Positions 42,304-51,623 are shown, numbered from the stretch's first letter. The stretch is 64,000 nucleotides of DNA from Peribacillus frigoritolerans (GCF_040250305.1 NZ_CP158190.1:2574001-2638000); one strand, 5' to 3'. Program-made: numbers and translations. Notes: a model not told the origin generated them from the letters alone.

Positions 42304-43251
42304 ATGAAAACCCGAACATTTGCATACATGTTAGCGCTATTTCATTCAAGTATTGTCGGCCTATCTTTCTTATTCACGAAAATGGCGATTGCAGAATCGA
42401 ATCCGCTGGATACTTTGGCGTTCCGATTTTCCGTTTCTTTCGTCATCATTTTATTCCTGGTTGCCGTTAAAGTCATTAAGGTGAATTATTCCTGGGAGTC
42501 GGTTAAACATCTTGTTCCGTTATCTTTGTTATTCCCAACTCTTTTCTTTGCCTTTCAAACTTTCGGACTTAAGTATTCACAATCCACTGATGCTGGAATT
42601 CTGTCTGCCGTCACCCCGATTCTAACATTGATGATAGCTGGATATTTCCTTAAGGAAAAAACATCTTTATATCAAAAACTTTCGATTGTCTTGTCGGTAG
42701 TTGGGGTCATATTTATTTTTGTGATGAAAGGGAGTACAATCAATTTTTCCGACATGCTAGGGATGGTGTTGATCCTGCTATCCTGTATTGCAACTGCATG
42801 TTATACCACGATGACCCGTTCCCTTGCCAATGACTATACACCAGGTGAAATGACCTTTTTCATGATGGGAACAGGCTTTGTCATTTTTAACGTGGCTGCG
42901 CTCTTCACCCACTTAAAACAAGGAACGATGCCGGAATTCTTTACACCATGGTCGAGCATTGAATTCATCAGCTCCATTTTGTATTTGGGAATATTGGCTT
43001 CATTGGTCACTTCGTTATTATCCAATACGATCTTATCAAAAATCAAAGCGTCCCAAATGAGTGTGTTTGCAAATCTTTCCACTATAGTAACGATTGCAGC
43101 AGGAGCTCTCATACTAAATGAAAAGATTACAATCTACGATATATTGGGTTCGATACTAATCATTTTAGGTGTGGTAGGCACGAATTATTTTGGAGTGAAG
43201 AAAGAGCATTCAATAAAAGTGAAACTTGAGTATAATGAAGGGAAAATGTGA
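42304..43251 (+). CDS. EamA-family (DMT) transporter
   Basis: The 315-residue membrane protein has ten predicted helices arranged as two EamA repeats: SIVGLSFLFTKMAIAESNPL with LDTLAFRFSV in the first, and the second starting near residue 155. Members export or import amino acids, nucleosides or other metabolites. The start has GAGGAG 8 nt upstream. It is a single-gene unit ending in a strong terminator. Confidence 0.88.
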   Translation: MKTRTFAYMLALFHSSIVGLSFLFTKMAIAESNPLDTLAFRFSVSFVIILFLVAVKVIKVNYSWESVKHLVPLSLLFPTLFFAFQTFGLKYSQSTDAGILSAVTPILTLMIAGYFLKEKTSLYQKLSIVLSVVGVIFIFVMKGSTINFSDMLGMVLILLSCIATACYTTMTRSLANDYTPGEMTFFMMGTGFVIFNVAALFTHLKQGTMPEFFTPWSSIEFISSILYLGILASLVTSLLSNTILSKIKASQMSVFANLSTIVTIAAGALILNEKITIYDILGSILIILGVVGTNYFGVKKEHSIKVKLEYNEGKM

Positions 43252-43258
43252 ATGTATG

Positions 43259-43294
43259 AAAATGGTCCATCCCATTAGGAATGGACCATTTAGT
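43259..43294 (+). terminator. Terminator, twin of the one at 43583
   Basis: AATGGTCCAT pairs with ATGGACCATT around CCCATTAGGA. The same stem sequence ends the converging gene at 43583-43613. Confidence 0.8.
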
Positions 43295-43343
43295 TAAACT
43301 GAAATGAGTTGTCTACAGTTTTTTAATGGCTGTACAATTTAGC

Positions 43344-43467
43344 CGTTGATTTCCGCTCCAGGCACTCGCTTTCCGCGGTCGGGGAGCCTCCTCGGCTTTC
43401 ACCTGCGGGGTCTCCCTTGGACGCGCTTTTTCCGCAGGAGTCTCGCACCTTCCTCTCCAATCAACTT
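43344..43467. repeat. GC-rich Bacillus-type intergenic repeat
   Basis: This stretch is much richer in G and C than its surroundings and starts GTTGATTTCCGCTCCAGG, passes through GCTTTCCGCGGTC and GAGCCTCCTCGGC, and ends CCAATCAAC. The outer GTTGATT and AATCAAC are inverted repeats and the inner blocks can fold extensively. From memory it resembles a structured repeat scattered between genes in many Bacillaceae. It lies between two near-identical terminators, one for each converging gene. No coding function is seen. Confidence 0.65.
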
Positions 43468-43582
43468 AGATATAACATTTAGATAGCAACCATTCCTGAG
43501 GAAAGGTATGGTTTTGGGTCAGTTGGTTAGGGAACATTATTTGAAAAGATACGTTTTCCGCACCCTTTTTTTCTACAAATGG

Positions 43583-43613
43583 AATGGTCCATCCCATTTG
43601 GGATGGACCATTT
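43583..43613. terminator. Terminator, twin of the one at 43259
   Basis: AATGGTCCATCCC (43583-43595) pairs with GGGATGGACCATT (43600-43612). It ends the minus-strand metallo-hydrolase gene. Confidence 0.8.
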
Positions 43614-44698
43614 CATTTCCACCATCTTGTTTGAGGGAAATCCGTTGAACCTATCACTACAGGTTCGCCTATTTGAGGTGTGCAGATCTCGACGCCAAGA
43701 TCATTGGCCGCTTTTGTTACCCGTTCTATCGGATCTGTCCAGTCATGAAAAGACAATGTGAAACCAGCCCAATGAATGGGGAGCATCCGTTTTCCTTGTA
43801 CATCGATATGTGCTTGAACAGTTTCTTCTGGAATCATATGGATGGTTGACCAGCGTTCATCATATTGGCCGCATTCCATTAAAGTCATATCAAAAGGCCC
43901 GAATTTTTCGCCGATTTCTTTAAAATGGCTGCCATATCCACTATCTCCGCTGAAAAATACCTTTTCTTGTTTGCCTTTAATTACCCAAGAACACCAAAGT
44001 GTCGTATTGCCATCTCGTAAACTTCTTCCAGAAAAATGCCTTGCAGGCGTACAGACAAATTGCAAATCCATGAATGAAACCTCATCCCACCAATTATGTT
44101 CCTGAATCAGCTCTTGTTTAACGCCCCATCTTTCTAGGTGTCCGCCGACACCGAGTGGGACAATGAACTGACTGACCTTATCTTTTAATTTCTTTATCGA
44201 GAAATAATCCAAATGATCGTAGTGATCATGTGAGAGCAGGACGGCATCGATAGGAGGCAGCATATCCATATCAATAGGCAGCTCCCCGCTAAAACGCTTG
44301 TTCCCGAACCATGGAAAGGGAGTGGGTGCTTTGCCAAACATGGGATCCACTAAAATGGTTTTCCCATCTATCTCCAACAGTAATGCAGAATGACCAAACC
44401 AGGTGATTTTATTGGAATTCATAGATCCAGGTTCTTTTGTTCCAATTACGATTGGCTGGTCTGGCCTCCTTTTTGGATTAGGTTTTATGAAATCACGTAA
44501 AATCGAACCAGTATGCTTAAGACTCATCGCTTGACTGGCTGGAATCTGATTTTGGAATTTACCCTTGGAAAAATTTTCTTTTGTAGTGAAACTTCTCACT
44601 TTTTCTTTGTTTGTCCGTCTTCCAAGTGGAGGATAGAGGTTTAGGAAAAGTAATAATATTATAAAAGAAGAAATGAGGATCTTAATAATTTTCATCAT
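43613..44698 (-). CDS. Membrane-anchored metallo-beta-lactamase-fold hydrolase, NAPE-PLD-like
   Basis: The 361-residue product has an N-terminal membrane anchor (IIKILISSFIILLLFLNLYP) and an MBL fold: ITWFGHSALLLEIDGKTILV, the zinc motif LLSHDHYDHLDYFSIKKL, TPARHFSGRSLRDGNTTLWC, FSGDSGYGSHFKEIG and the late LPIHWAGF His. The layout matches the family of NAPE-hydrolysing phospholipase D and bacterial UlaG-like lactonases. The GHSALLLEI start is typical. It probably acts at the membrane face on a phosphodiester or lactone. GGGAGG precedes the ATG with 8 nt spacing. Confidence 0.85.
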   Translation of the reverse strand: MMKIIKILISSFIILLLFLNLYPPLGRRTNKEKVRSFTTKENFSKGKFQNQIPASQAMSLKHTGSILRDFIKPNPKRRPDQPIVIGTKEPGSMNSNKITWFGHSALLLEIDGKTILVDPMFGKAPTPFPWFGNKRFSGELPIDMDMLPPIDAVLLSHDHYDHLDYFSIKKLKDKVSQFIVPLGVGGHLERWGVKQELIQEHNWWDEVSFMDLQFVCTPARHFSGRSLRDGNTTLWCSWVIKGKQEKVFFSGDSGYGSHFKEIGEKFGPFDMTLMECGQYDERWSTIHMIPEETVQAHIDVQGKRMLPIHWAGFTLSFHDWTDPIERVTKAANDLGVEICTPQIGEPVVIGSTDFPQTRWWK

Positions 44699-44915
44699 GA
44701 TAGCTTCCTCCCATATTAATCATGCCTTTTTGTTAGAACATATCATATCACAGAATATATAAAGTTATTTACTATGATGTCCCACAAGAAAAATGATTAA
44801 AATATACCTTTCTGAAAAAAAGGGCAATGGATGCTGAAACATATGATTCATTTACTGTAAACCCACATTGGGAGGAGTGTTTTTCAGCTAGTGAAAACTT
44901 CTGGCAAGTGTTTAA

Positions 44916-44940
44916 GTTTCACCCGTCTTAGGCAGGGAAT
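44916..44940 (+). promoter_or_regulatory. SigB-like promoter of the spoIIS operon
   Basis: GTTTCA (44916-44921), a 13-nt spacer and GGGAAT (44935-44940) fit the SigB consensus GTTTAA-N12/14-GGGWAW with one mismatch. It lies about 60 nt before the toxin start. The remaining bases between 44699 and 45002 show no gene. Confidence 0.55.
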
Positions 44941-45002
44941 AGAGGTATATATAATGAATAATATAGAGAGCGGGATATGGAATGTAGCAGCTGAAGGGTA
45001 GG

Positions 45003-45767
45003 GTGATAAATCGATTGTTAATGTTTTTCAGAGTCTTTGTATGGGTAGTATTTATTGCTTTATTAGCTTATGTCATACTTTCTTGGAAATATAAGGACAA
45101 GGTAAGTAAAAGGATTGAAGCGATTCGAAAAACCTGGTATATCATTTTTATACTGGGAGCTTTGATTTACTGGAATTTCTATCCGATGAGCATTTTTAAT
45201 GAGTGGAAAAATTTCTTGATTATGGCTATCGTATTCATCCTGATTGATATGTTTGTGTTCTTGAGCATGTATATATCGAAGATTGGCGATAACGAGCTGT
45301 CCTATGCAACAAAAGCGGTTGCGGAGAGTGACAAACTTTTAACGGATAATAGGGAAAAGGTCAAAAATATGTTTCATCTCCTAAAGAAAGAAGGAATACC
45401 TGAGTATTATCAATCAAATAAGGAATACTTGGCTTATTTGAGCATACTCCTTCAAGCGTATGCAGCTAAGGAAGGGATGAACGTGAAAATCCTTCCTTTC
45501 AAAACGGAACAGGACAAGCAATTGGTGATAAATGGGCATCCGAACTTGAATGGCAGTACCATCCGTGCTACATTGGAAAGAGAAGATACGTATTATAATG
45601 ATGAAGAAAAAATGGCTTTGCAGCCTGTAAGCATTTTGATGGAACCCTATATCCTTGACGTTAAATCGGAAAGCTTCGTTTCAGAAGTCGATTGTTTATT
45701 AATAGCATTATTAATCATGATGTTCGATATGGTCATAAAACAAAAACCAGGTGGTGAGGATAAATGA
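45003..45767 (+). CDS. spoIISA: SpoIISA-type toxin
   Basis: The 254-residue product has three N-terminal membrane helices (VFVWVVFIALLAYVILSWKY, WYIIFILGALIYWNFYPMSI, FLIMAIVFILIDMFVFLSMY) and a cytosolic GAF-like domain from about residue 95. The stretch ending IRKTWYIIFILGALIYW aligns closely with B. subtilis SpoIISA as I recall it. The toxin damages the membrane and kills cells unless bound by SpoIISB. The start is GTG 45003. The antitoxin gene overlaps the toxin end by 4 nt. A SigB-like promoter upstream suggests stress induction. Confidence 0.88.
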   Translation: MINRLLMFFRVFVWVVFIALLAYVILSWKYKDKVSKRIEAIRKTWYIIFILGALIYWNFYPMSIFNEWKNFLIMAIVFILIDMFVFLSMYISKIGDNELSYATKAVAESDKLLTDNREKVKNMFHLLKKEGIPEYYQSNKEYLAYLSILLQAYAAKEGMNVKILPFKTEQDKQLVINGHPNLNGSTIRATLEREDTYYNDEEKMALQPVSILMEPYILDVKSESFVSEVDCLLIALLIMMFDMVIKQKPGGEDK

Positions 45768-45943
45768 GCATTTATGATAAAGCCGGCAATGATGTGTCAG
45801 TTGCTGTAATCAAACCACAGGTAAAAATACCCGATGTAGGTTTAAGTCCCCACACTAAAAAAGTGATGAAACAGAACGAACGCATTATCCTGAAACAAAA
45901 AGAAAAAGCTGCACGCTTCAGCCGGTTAAAAAATGTTTTATAA
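45764..45943 (+). CDS. spoIISB: SpoIISB-type antitoxin
   Basis: The 59-residue basic product (MSIYDKAGNDVSVAVIKPQV, then GLSPHTKKVMKQNERIILKQ) keeps the SPHT and KENER-like core of B. subtilis SpoIISB, which binds the cytosolic domain of SpoIISA. Its ATG overlaps the toxin stop (ATGA), so toxin and antitoxin are translationally coupled. GGTGAGGA upstream serves as ribosome-binding site. It is small and disordered, as expected for this antitoxin. Confidence 0.85.
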   Translation: MSIYDKAGNDVSVAVIKPQVKIPDVGLSPHTKKVMKQNERIILKQKEKAARFSRLKNVL

Positions 45944-46034
45944 GAGGGAAGGGGTTTTTCCTTTCCTTATGATATTTAATGGAAAACCCGCATATACTAT
46001 TCAAAATCAAAGTATAGGAAGGGTCTTTCAGAAA

Positions 46035-46172
46035 ATGAACAAAAAACCCGAGAGAGTTAACATCCCGAACCCCTCCGCTTCACCATCCGAAAAACGGATA
46101 CATAAGGGAAATGCTGATCTGCTCAAGCTTTTGCAAAGGCTGAAAGCTAAACGTTGGATTTTTTTAAGGTAA
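46035..46172 (+). CDS. Candidate third gene of the spoIIS operon (SpoIISC-like)
   Basis: The 45-residue, strongly basic product (MNKKPERVNIPNPSASPSEK, then HKGNADLLKLLQRLKAKRW) starts at ATG 46035 with GGAAGGG about 10 nt upstream and ends just before the operon terminator. B. cereus has a three-part spoIISABC system in which a small third protein also neutralises the toxin, and size and position fit. Sequence similarity to SpoIISC cannot be checked here. A longer frame to 45933 runs through the antitoxin end and is not preferred. Confidence 0.5.
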   Translation: MNKKPERVNIPNPSASPSEKRIHKGNADLLKLLQRLKAKRWIFLR

Positions 46173-46175
46173 AAG

Positions 46176-46208
46176 AAAGCCAGTCTCTAAGGAGAACTGG
46201 TTTTTTTA
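46176..46208 (+). terminator. Terminator of the spoIIS operon
   Basis: CCAGTCTC pairs with GAGAACTGG with one bulge, followed by a T run. The converging cyclase gene ends just after it. Confidence 0.75.
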
Positions 46209-46220
46209 TTTTTAAGATAA

Positions 46221-47180
46221 TCACTGCGGGTGGAAGTATTGAATATTCTTACGGCCGGATTTCTTAGCCATATACATGGAACGGTCCGCTTTTTTCAAAA
46301 GTGAGTCCATTTCCGTACCATGATGAGGATAAAAGCTTATCCCTATGCTGGCTGATACAAAATGATCAATTCCATTAATGGTAATCGGCATGGTGGATAA
46401 ACGGTTCAATATTAATTCCGCGTTTTGCTGAGTGCTTTTCATTAAATCCTCACAATGAGCTGTATGTAACAATACAATGAATTCATCACCACCAATTCGA
46501 GCCACATGACTGCCTTCGGGAACGGTTTGCAAAAAACATTCGGCTGCCTTTTTAATAACGTCATCACCAGTATCATGACCATAGGAATCATTAAAAATTT
46601 TAAAATGATCAAGATCGATGTAAAGAAGGGCCATTTCATCGTTTGATTTATCTATATGATAATCAAAATAATTATAAATGAAGTTCCGATTATAAAGACC
46701 TGACAATGGATCCCTGATAATCCCTTTTTCAAGATTGATGGTATGACTAATCAAAGCTGCCAAAGACTTAATGAGGATCAGATCATATTCTTTAAATTCA
46801 TGAGGTTTAATGTCGAATGCACATAATGTTCCAATGATTTCACCCTCATTAATAAGGGGAGCTCCCATAAAACACCCATTCCCTATAAACTTCGTTGCGG
46901 GGTGGACACTAGTCAATTCATGGTCCACTAAATTAGGAATAACGAGTGGTTCCAATCCATTCTCAGCAACTAATTTGCAATAAACCATATTATAAGGAAG
47001 GATGTCACCTTCACAAATTAACTTTGCATTTCTATTGAAGGATTTGATCATGAAACTATGTATGGGATTCAATATAGAAACGAAGAATGTATTGACCTCA
47101 ATGGTTTGACCTAATAGAGCTAATACTTCTTTAGCGATGGAATCGAAATTCTTATAATAGTTGATATCTTGCTGAATCAT
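46221..47180 (-). CDS. GAF-GGDEF diguanylate cyclase
   Basis: The 319-residue soluble protein has a GAF sensor (residues about 15-150, with KFIGNGCFMGAPLINEGEII) and a C-terminal GGDEF domain (DPLSGLYNRNFIYNYFD, LLYIDLDHFKIFNDSYGHDT, HVARIGGDEFIVLL). GGDEF is intact, so it should make c-di-GMP in response to an unknown ligand. The ATG at 47180 has GAGGAG 8 nt upstream; an in-frame ATG at 47195 overlaps that site and is unlikely. The 563-nt gap beyond has no visible gene. Confidence 0.9.
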   Translation of the reverse strand: MIQQDINYYKNFDSIAKEVLALLGQTIEVNTFFVSILNPIHSFMIKSFNRNAKLICEGDILPYNMVYCKLVAENGLEPLVIPNLVDHELTSVHPATKFIGNGCFMGAPLINEGEIIGTLCAFDIKPHEFKEYDLILIKSLAALISHTINLEKGIIRDPLSGLYNRNFIYNYFDYHIDKSNDEMALLYIDLDHFKIFNDSYGHDTGDDVIKKAAECFLQTVPEGSHVARIGGDEFIVLLHTAHCEDLMKSTQQNAELILNRLSTMPITINGIDHFVSASIGISFYPHHGTEMDSLLKKADRSMYMAKKSGRKNIQYFHPQ

Positions 47181-47743
47181 TCTCAGGCTCCTCATTTATT
47201 AATAGTCTTTTTAGATTTCCGGATTAATTCTCATATTGAACGCCTAGGACACAAAAGCGGAATCTCAATACCGTGACAGTTGTCCGAATTTCCACTAAAC
47301 TTAATTTAGGGGATGGATTCGTTTTATGGATGAATAATGTTATCGAGAAAGTTTAAAAATTGACCTTTACTTTATTTTCGGCTTTTTTTTAATATCATTA
47401 AATTTTTATTTGCCTGATTACAAAATAGCTAAACCTATGTATCCATTTCTGGATTACCGGGATGGGCATAAACCATAAAGTCCAAGTCAATGATCAGTCT
47501 ATTCTTCATGGATTATACTGTAAATGAAATGGTAAGAGTAACTCTCGATGTACATATTTGATAGCTTTTTCATATTTACCTTGGAAGTAAAGCATCTTGG
47601 CATTTCTTCACCTTCTCATGATAACAGAACACTTGAATTTAAATAGATAAAACGAATGTACCCGCGCTCATTTTAAACAAAAATTTGGGGAGGATAAAAG
47701 GAAGTAATAAAGTACATATTGGATAATTCAAAAGGGGATCATT

Positions 47744-50314
47744 ATGGGAAAATTAGAAAGTATATATCCTATTGCGATTGAGAATACAAAGGAAAAAATA
47801 ATCCAGGATATGGATTTTTATTTAGAGAATCAAGAGACAATGCCTTCTTATTCAGCATATATATCAGACAGGACGACCTTTATTGAGCAAATTTGGATAA
47901 ATGTTTGGATAAATAAAGCGTCAAATGATGTGCCAAGAAAGGAAAAAAAGGCGTTTTTAAGCGAAAGGGGTTTTGTAACGGAAGGTTCAGATCATAAGCT
48001 GATCAATAGCATGTTCCGGAACGAATTAAAGAAGTATCGCCCGTTTGATGGCTTAACATGGATTAAAAAAACCTTTGCTGACAATCAAGAAGAGTGGGAA
48101 AAGAGATATAAAAATGCAAGGGAAAAATTCTTTAGGCGACAAGAAGAACAGCGGCTTGCCAAGCAGCGTTGGAAGATACGCGCGAGGCTTCAAGAAGAGG
48201 CCAATACATTTTTCGAAAATAACTCCCTTTTATTATATTTACATGTCAGGTATTATATTGCCGGTATATTGACAAAAGATCTTAAGAATAAGCCTAAATT
48301 CCAATATGTCGATCCATACTTACTTGAAGAACAATTGGTGGAAGAGGGGGGCTTTCAAGCAGCCGAATACCTAATGGTCACTGATTTTTTTGAAGAGCTT
48401 ACAGGAGATATTCACTCGTTAGTCGGTTGGGGAAGGAACCGTTATGAATATGAAAATTACTTCTTCAGGTATGAAAGATTAGTTTCGGATTTCATAATGA
48501 AATTAGCCCCTGACAAATACTTGAACCATCTATCTGCTGCACTGCATCATGATTTTTTGGAGTCATATGGGGAAAGGCTGACGGTTGATGCCCTTCAAGG
48601 TATACTAAGCGATGAATTGGCCGATTTGTCTCAGTCCTGTTTTGATGAACTTCAGGAAGAATACCTTTCTGATTTACTGAAGCTTGAAGGAATTCCTTTT
48701 AATGAAACATTGCACGAAGAAATATACGAAAAAGACGTGGAGAACAGAGAGAGAAGAAAAGCTGAAGTATTGGCAGAGCAAGCCAGGAAGCGGGCAGAAG
48801 AGCAAAGGATGATCGATGATATCATCGGTAAGGCGTATACTCCATCATTAGGGAAAAAAGTTCGATATGTTTTGCATATAGGAGAGACAAATACCGGGAA
48901 AACGCATAAGGCCCTGGAAAAAATGAAAGAAGCGGAAAGCGGTTTGTATTTAGCTCCCCTTAGACTGCTGGCCCTTGAAGTGTTTGATAAATTAAATGCT
49001 GACGGTGTACCTTGCTCATTAAAAACCGGTGAAGAAGAAAAGGCAGTGGTGGGTGCTAAACATGTCTCCAGCACCGTTGAAATGTTTCATGAAAAAGACT
49101 ACCATGAAGTAATCGTCATAGATGAAGCCCAAATGATTGCCGATAAAGATCGAGGCTTTTCATGGTTTAGGGCAATCACGCAAGCTAATGCGAAAGAAGT
49201 ACACATAATCGGGAGCAATAATATCAAAATGATGCTTCTGAACCTTCTGAATGAAGCTGATTTGGAACTCCACGAATACAGACGGGAAATACCGCTTGAG
49301 GTAGAACAAAAGGAGTTTGGACTGAAGTATACGAAAAAAGGGGATGCGCTTATTTGTTTTTCGAGAAGGCAGGTACTCGAAACCGCTTCCCGGCTAAAAG
49401 AGAGTGGACATAATGTCAGCATGATATACGGAAGTATGCCTCCTGAAAATAGGAAACGGCAAATAGAGCTATTCAATCGCGGTGAAACATCAGTTGTCGT
49501 TGCCACCGATGCAATTGGAATGGGATTGAACTTGCCAATACGCCGTATCGTCTTTCTTGAAAATGAAAAATTCGACGGGACACGAAGAAGAAGGTTGACT
49601 TCTCAAGAAATCAAACAAATCGCAGGCCGGGCGGGTAGAAAGGGTATTTATGACACTGGAAAGGTAGCATTTACAGCAGATATCAAAATCATGAATAAGT
49701 TGCTGGAACAAGTAGATGAGCCAGTTCAAACCTTCACAATCGCCCCAACCTCTGCTGTATTTGAACGTTTTCAAAAATATTACCGGAACCTAGGGACATT
49801 TTTCGAAATGTGGGAGAGGTTTGAGCCCCCTAAAGGCACGAAAAAGGCATCGCTATCCGAAGAAAGGGAGCTTTACGAACTAATACGGGATACTGAAATC
49901 GAAGCGCGTTTTTCTTTAATGGATTTATATGGTTTCCTGCATATTCCTTTTTCGGCAAAAGAACCAAGTCTTATCAGACAGTGGCTGGAAACGGTCGAAG
50001 CGATTGCCGAGAACAGTGACCTTCCTGAACCGGTCATCAAGACAAGGAATCTGGAGGAATTGGAGTTATCTTATAAAGCGATAGGTCTTCATCTATTATT
50101 TTTATATCGGATGGGTAAACGGACCGAAGCTGTTTATTGGGAGCGTATCCGTGAAGAAATCAGTGATGGCGTTCATGATCAGTTAAAAGACGAAATGTTG
50201 AATTATCAAAAAAAATGCAAGCGCTGTGGAAAAAGGCTGCCGGATGACTCGCGTTTTCAAATATGTGACGCTTGTTATCATAGAGGGCTTAGGAAGACGC
50301 ACAGATTCAATTAA
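47744..50314 (+). CDS. Suv3-like RNA helicase with zinc-binding C-terminus
   Basis: The 856-residue product has an unrecognised helical N-terminal third (residues 1-350, with a coiled stretch near 325-365) and a helicase core. The P-loop GETNTGKT is at residues 380-387, DEAQ at 460-463, and motif VI reads QIAGRAGRKG near 630. GETNTGKT and the DEAQ box are typical of Suv3, the degradosome helicase, rather than of DEAD-box enzymes. The last 35 residues hold CKRCGKRL and CDACYHRG, a probable zinc finger. The start follows AAAAGGGG. It likely unwinds structured RNA in decay; a partner nuclease is not visible nearby. Confidence 0.85.
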   Translation: MGKLESIYPIAIENTKEKIIQDMDFYLENQETMPSYSAYISDRTTFIEQIWINVWINKASNDVPRKEKKAFLSERGFVTEGSDHKLINSMFRNELKKYRPFDGLTWIKKTFADNQEEWEKRYKNAREKFFRRQEEQRLAKQRWKIRARLQEEANTFFENNSLLLYLHVRYYIAGILTKDLKNKPKFQYVDPYLLEEQLVEEGGFQAAEYLMVTDFFEELTGDIHSLVGWGRNRYEYENYFFRYERLVSDFIMKLAPDKYLNHLSAALHHDFLESYGERLTVDALQGILSDELADLSQSCFDELQEEYLSDLLKLEGIPFNETLHEEIYEKDVENRERRKAEVLAEQARKRAEEQRMIDDIIGKAYTPSLGKKVRYVLHIGETNTGKTHKALEKMKEAESGLYLAPLRLLALEVFDKLNADGVPCSLKTGEEEKAVVGAKHVSSTVEMFHEKDYHEVIVIDEAQMIADKDRGFSWFRAITQANAKEVHIIGSNNIKMMLLNLLNEADLELHEYRREIPLEVEQKEFGLKYTKKGDALICFSRRQVLETASRLKESGHNVSMIYGSMPPENRKRQIELFNRGETSVVVATDAIGMGLNLPIRRIVFLENEKFDGTRRRRLTSQEIKQIAGRAGRKGIYDTGKVAFTADIKIMNKLLEQVDEPVQTFTIAPTSAVFERFQKYYRNLGTFFEMWERFEPPKGTKKASLSEERELYELIRDTEIEARFSLMDLYGFLHIPFSAKEPSLIRQWLETVEAIAENSDLPEPVIKTRNLEELELSYKAIGLHLLFLYRMGKRTEAVYWERIREEISDGVHDQLKDEMLNYQKKCKRCGKRLPDDSRFQICDACYHRGLRKTHRFN

Positions 50315-50332
50315 ACGAATTCTTTCGATAGT

Positions 50333-50376
50333 AATAACCCGAATAAAATGCACCTTGGTGCTTCATTCGGGTTATT
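50333..50376. terminator. Bidirectional terminator
   Basis: AATAACCCGAAT pairs with ATTCGGGTTATT, with CACC and GGTG as an inner stem. It serves the helicase gene and the converging pmp3 gene. Confidence 0.8.
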
Positions 50377-50390
50377 AGTGGTTGTCTAAA

Positions 50391-50600
50391 TCACTTAGTC
50401 GTTTGTTTCGATTTAGAAATAATTGCTGTTTGCTGCTTCATTCGTTTATCAGCTTTCTTATCATGCACCACTAAGAGTGCATGAATTAAACCAGGGACAT
50501 AAAAAAATAGTGTGAGGACCAAATTAAGCACAGACTGAACGGGTTTACCGGCTAATAATACGGCTAATGGAGGGAAAATAATCGCAATTAAATAAAGAAT
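50391..50600 (-). CDS. YqaE/Pmp3-family membrane protein
   Basis: The product of about 69 residues has two membrane helices and the Pmp3 pattern: LYLIAIIFPPLAVLLAGKP, LNLVLTLFFYVPGLIHALLV, then a charged tail. Family members usually begin MLYLLAI, which aligns with ATT CTT TAT here. GGAGAG lies 8 nt before that ATT (50600), whereas the next upstream GTG (50609) is inside the ribosome-binding site. The likely start is thus ATT, rare in bacteria, or a mutated ATG. These proteins are linked to membrane stress. Confidence 0.75.
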   Translation of the reverse strand: MLYLIAIIFPPLAVLLAGKPVQSVLNLVLTLFFYVPGLIHALLVVHDKKADKRMKQQTAIISKSKQTTK

Positions 50601-50887
50601 GGTGAACACTCTCCAATATATTGATTTTTATCTACTATTACGGTTTGACTTTTATTCTAAAACAAATGCTTGTTTTACTGATGATACCTCTTGCTATCGC
50701 CTTGATAAATATATGCTTGAAAGCCGGATTCATACCAACTGAGCCTTCCTCAAAGAAGCAGTCTTTTACCCCTCATAATGGCAGGAGAGGGCTATGGCTA
50801 ATGATCGTTTTTCCCTGCAGCGGTCAATGTACCGCCACTTTTTGTGTTAGAATAATCAGAATACTAACTGATGAAGGCGGGAGATTT

Positions 50888-51559
50888 ATGAAAAAAAAGA
50901 TAGGCTGTTTGCATGCTCACTATACAAATATAGAATACATAGAAGCCGCATTCTCGAAATACGATATTGAATGGCTTCATTTTGTTGATCCGGGATTGAT
51001 GCATCGGGTGTCATCTGATGCAACTTTTAACAATTCGGATGCTCAAAAAAGGGTAAAAGAACAGGTCGAATGGATTGCCGAATGTAAAGTGGATGCCATT
51101 CTTATAACTTGTACAAACTACATCGCCTTTTTAAACGAAGAACAACTATCCTTACCTATGCCTATCATTAAAATCGATGAACCATATTTTGAGCAAATTT
51201 GCCAATTACAGCAACCGCAAATGATTTTATTCACGAACCCAGCAACTGTTGAAGGAACAGTCAAACGATTAAAAGCCCATGCTGAAAAATATGGGGCTGT
51301 GGATTATGAAGTTATCATTATCGATAATGCCTTTGAATTGATTATGCAGGGATTGGGAGAGAGATATAACCAGGAAATCATGAACTGCCTATACCAGTTT
51401 AATAACGAAGAAAGACCGCTGTCGGTGGCTCAATTATCAATGGTCGAAGCAGCTATGAGATATGAGCTTGAGACAGGAAAGACAGTTTTAAATCCATTGC
51501 ATGCATTAGTGGATTACATGATCGATCAACTGGAACTAAGGTCATTGAAAGTTGAATAA
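50888..51559 (+). CDS. Aspartate/glutamate racemase-family protein
   Basis: From ATG 50888 (GGCGGGAG upstream) the product has 223 residues in an Asp/Glu/hydantoin racemase-like fold: MKKKIGCLHAHYTNIEYIEA, AILITCTNYIAFLNEEQ with the first Cys of the pair, and a late region without an obvious second Cys (LSVAQLSMVEAAMRYELETG). One active-site Cys may be missing, so racemase activity is uncertain. The frame is open upstream to 50621, but that stretch lacks similarity to the family. It is a single gene between the pmp3 gene and a bidirectional terminator. Confidence 0.7.
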   Translation: MKKKIGCLHAHYTNIEYIEAAFSKYDIEWLHFVDPGLMHRVSSDATFNNSDAQKRVKEQVEWIAECKVDAILITCTNYIAFLNEEQLSLPMPIIKIDEPYFEQICQLQQPQMILFTNPATVEGTVKRLKAHAEKYGAVDYEVIIIDNAFELIMQGLGERYNQEIMNCLYQFNNEERPLSVAQLSMVEAAMRYELETGKTVLNPLHALVDYMIDQLELRSLKVE

Positions 51560-51623
51560 AGGATTTCTGGTATCACATATAACGTAAATTCAAAAATATG
51601 TGTTTGTATATAATAGGAAAGAA

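Noticed and set aside
50621..50887. N-terminal extension of the racemase-family protein
   Set aside because: The family similarity and a good ribosome-binding site start at 50888; the upstream part is unlike the family.
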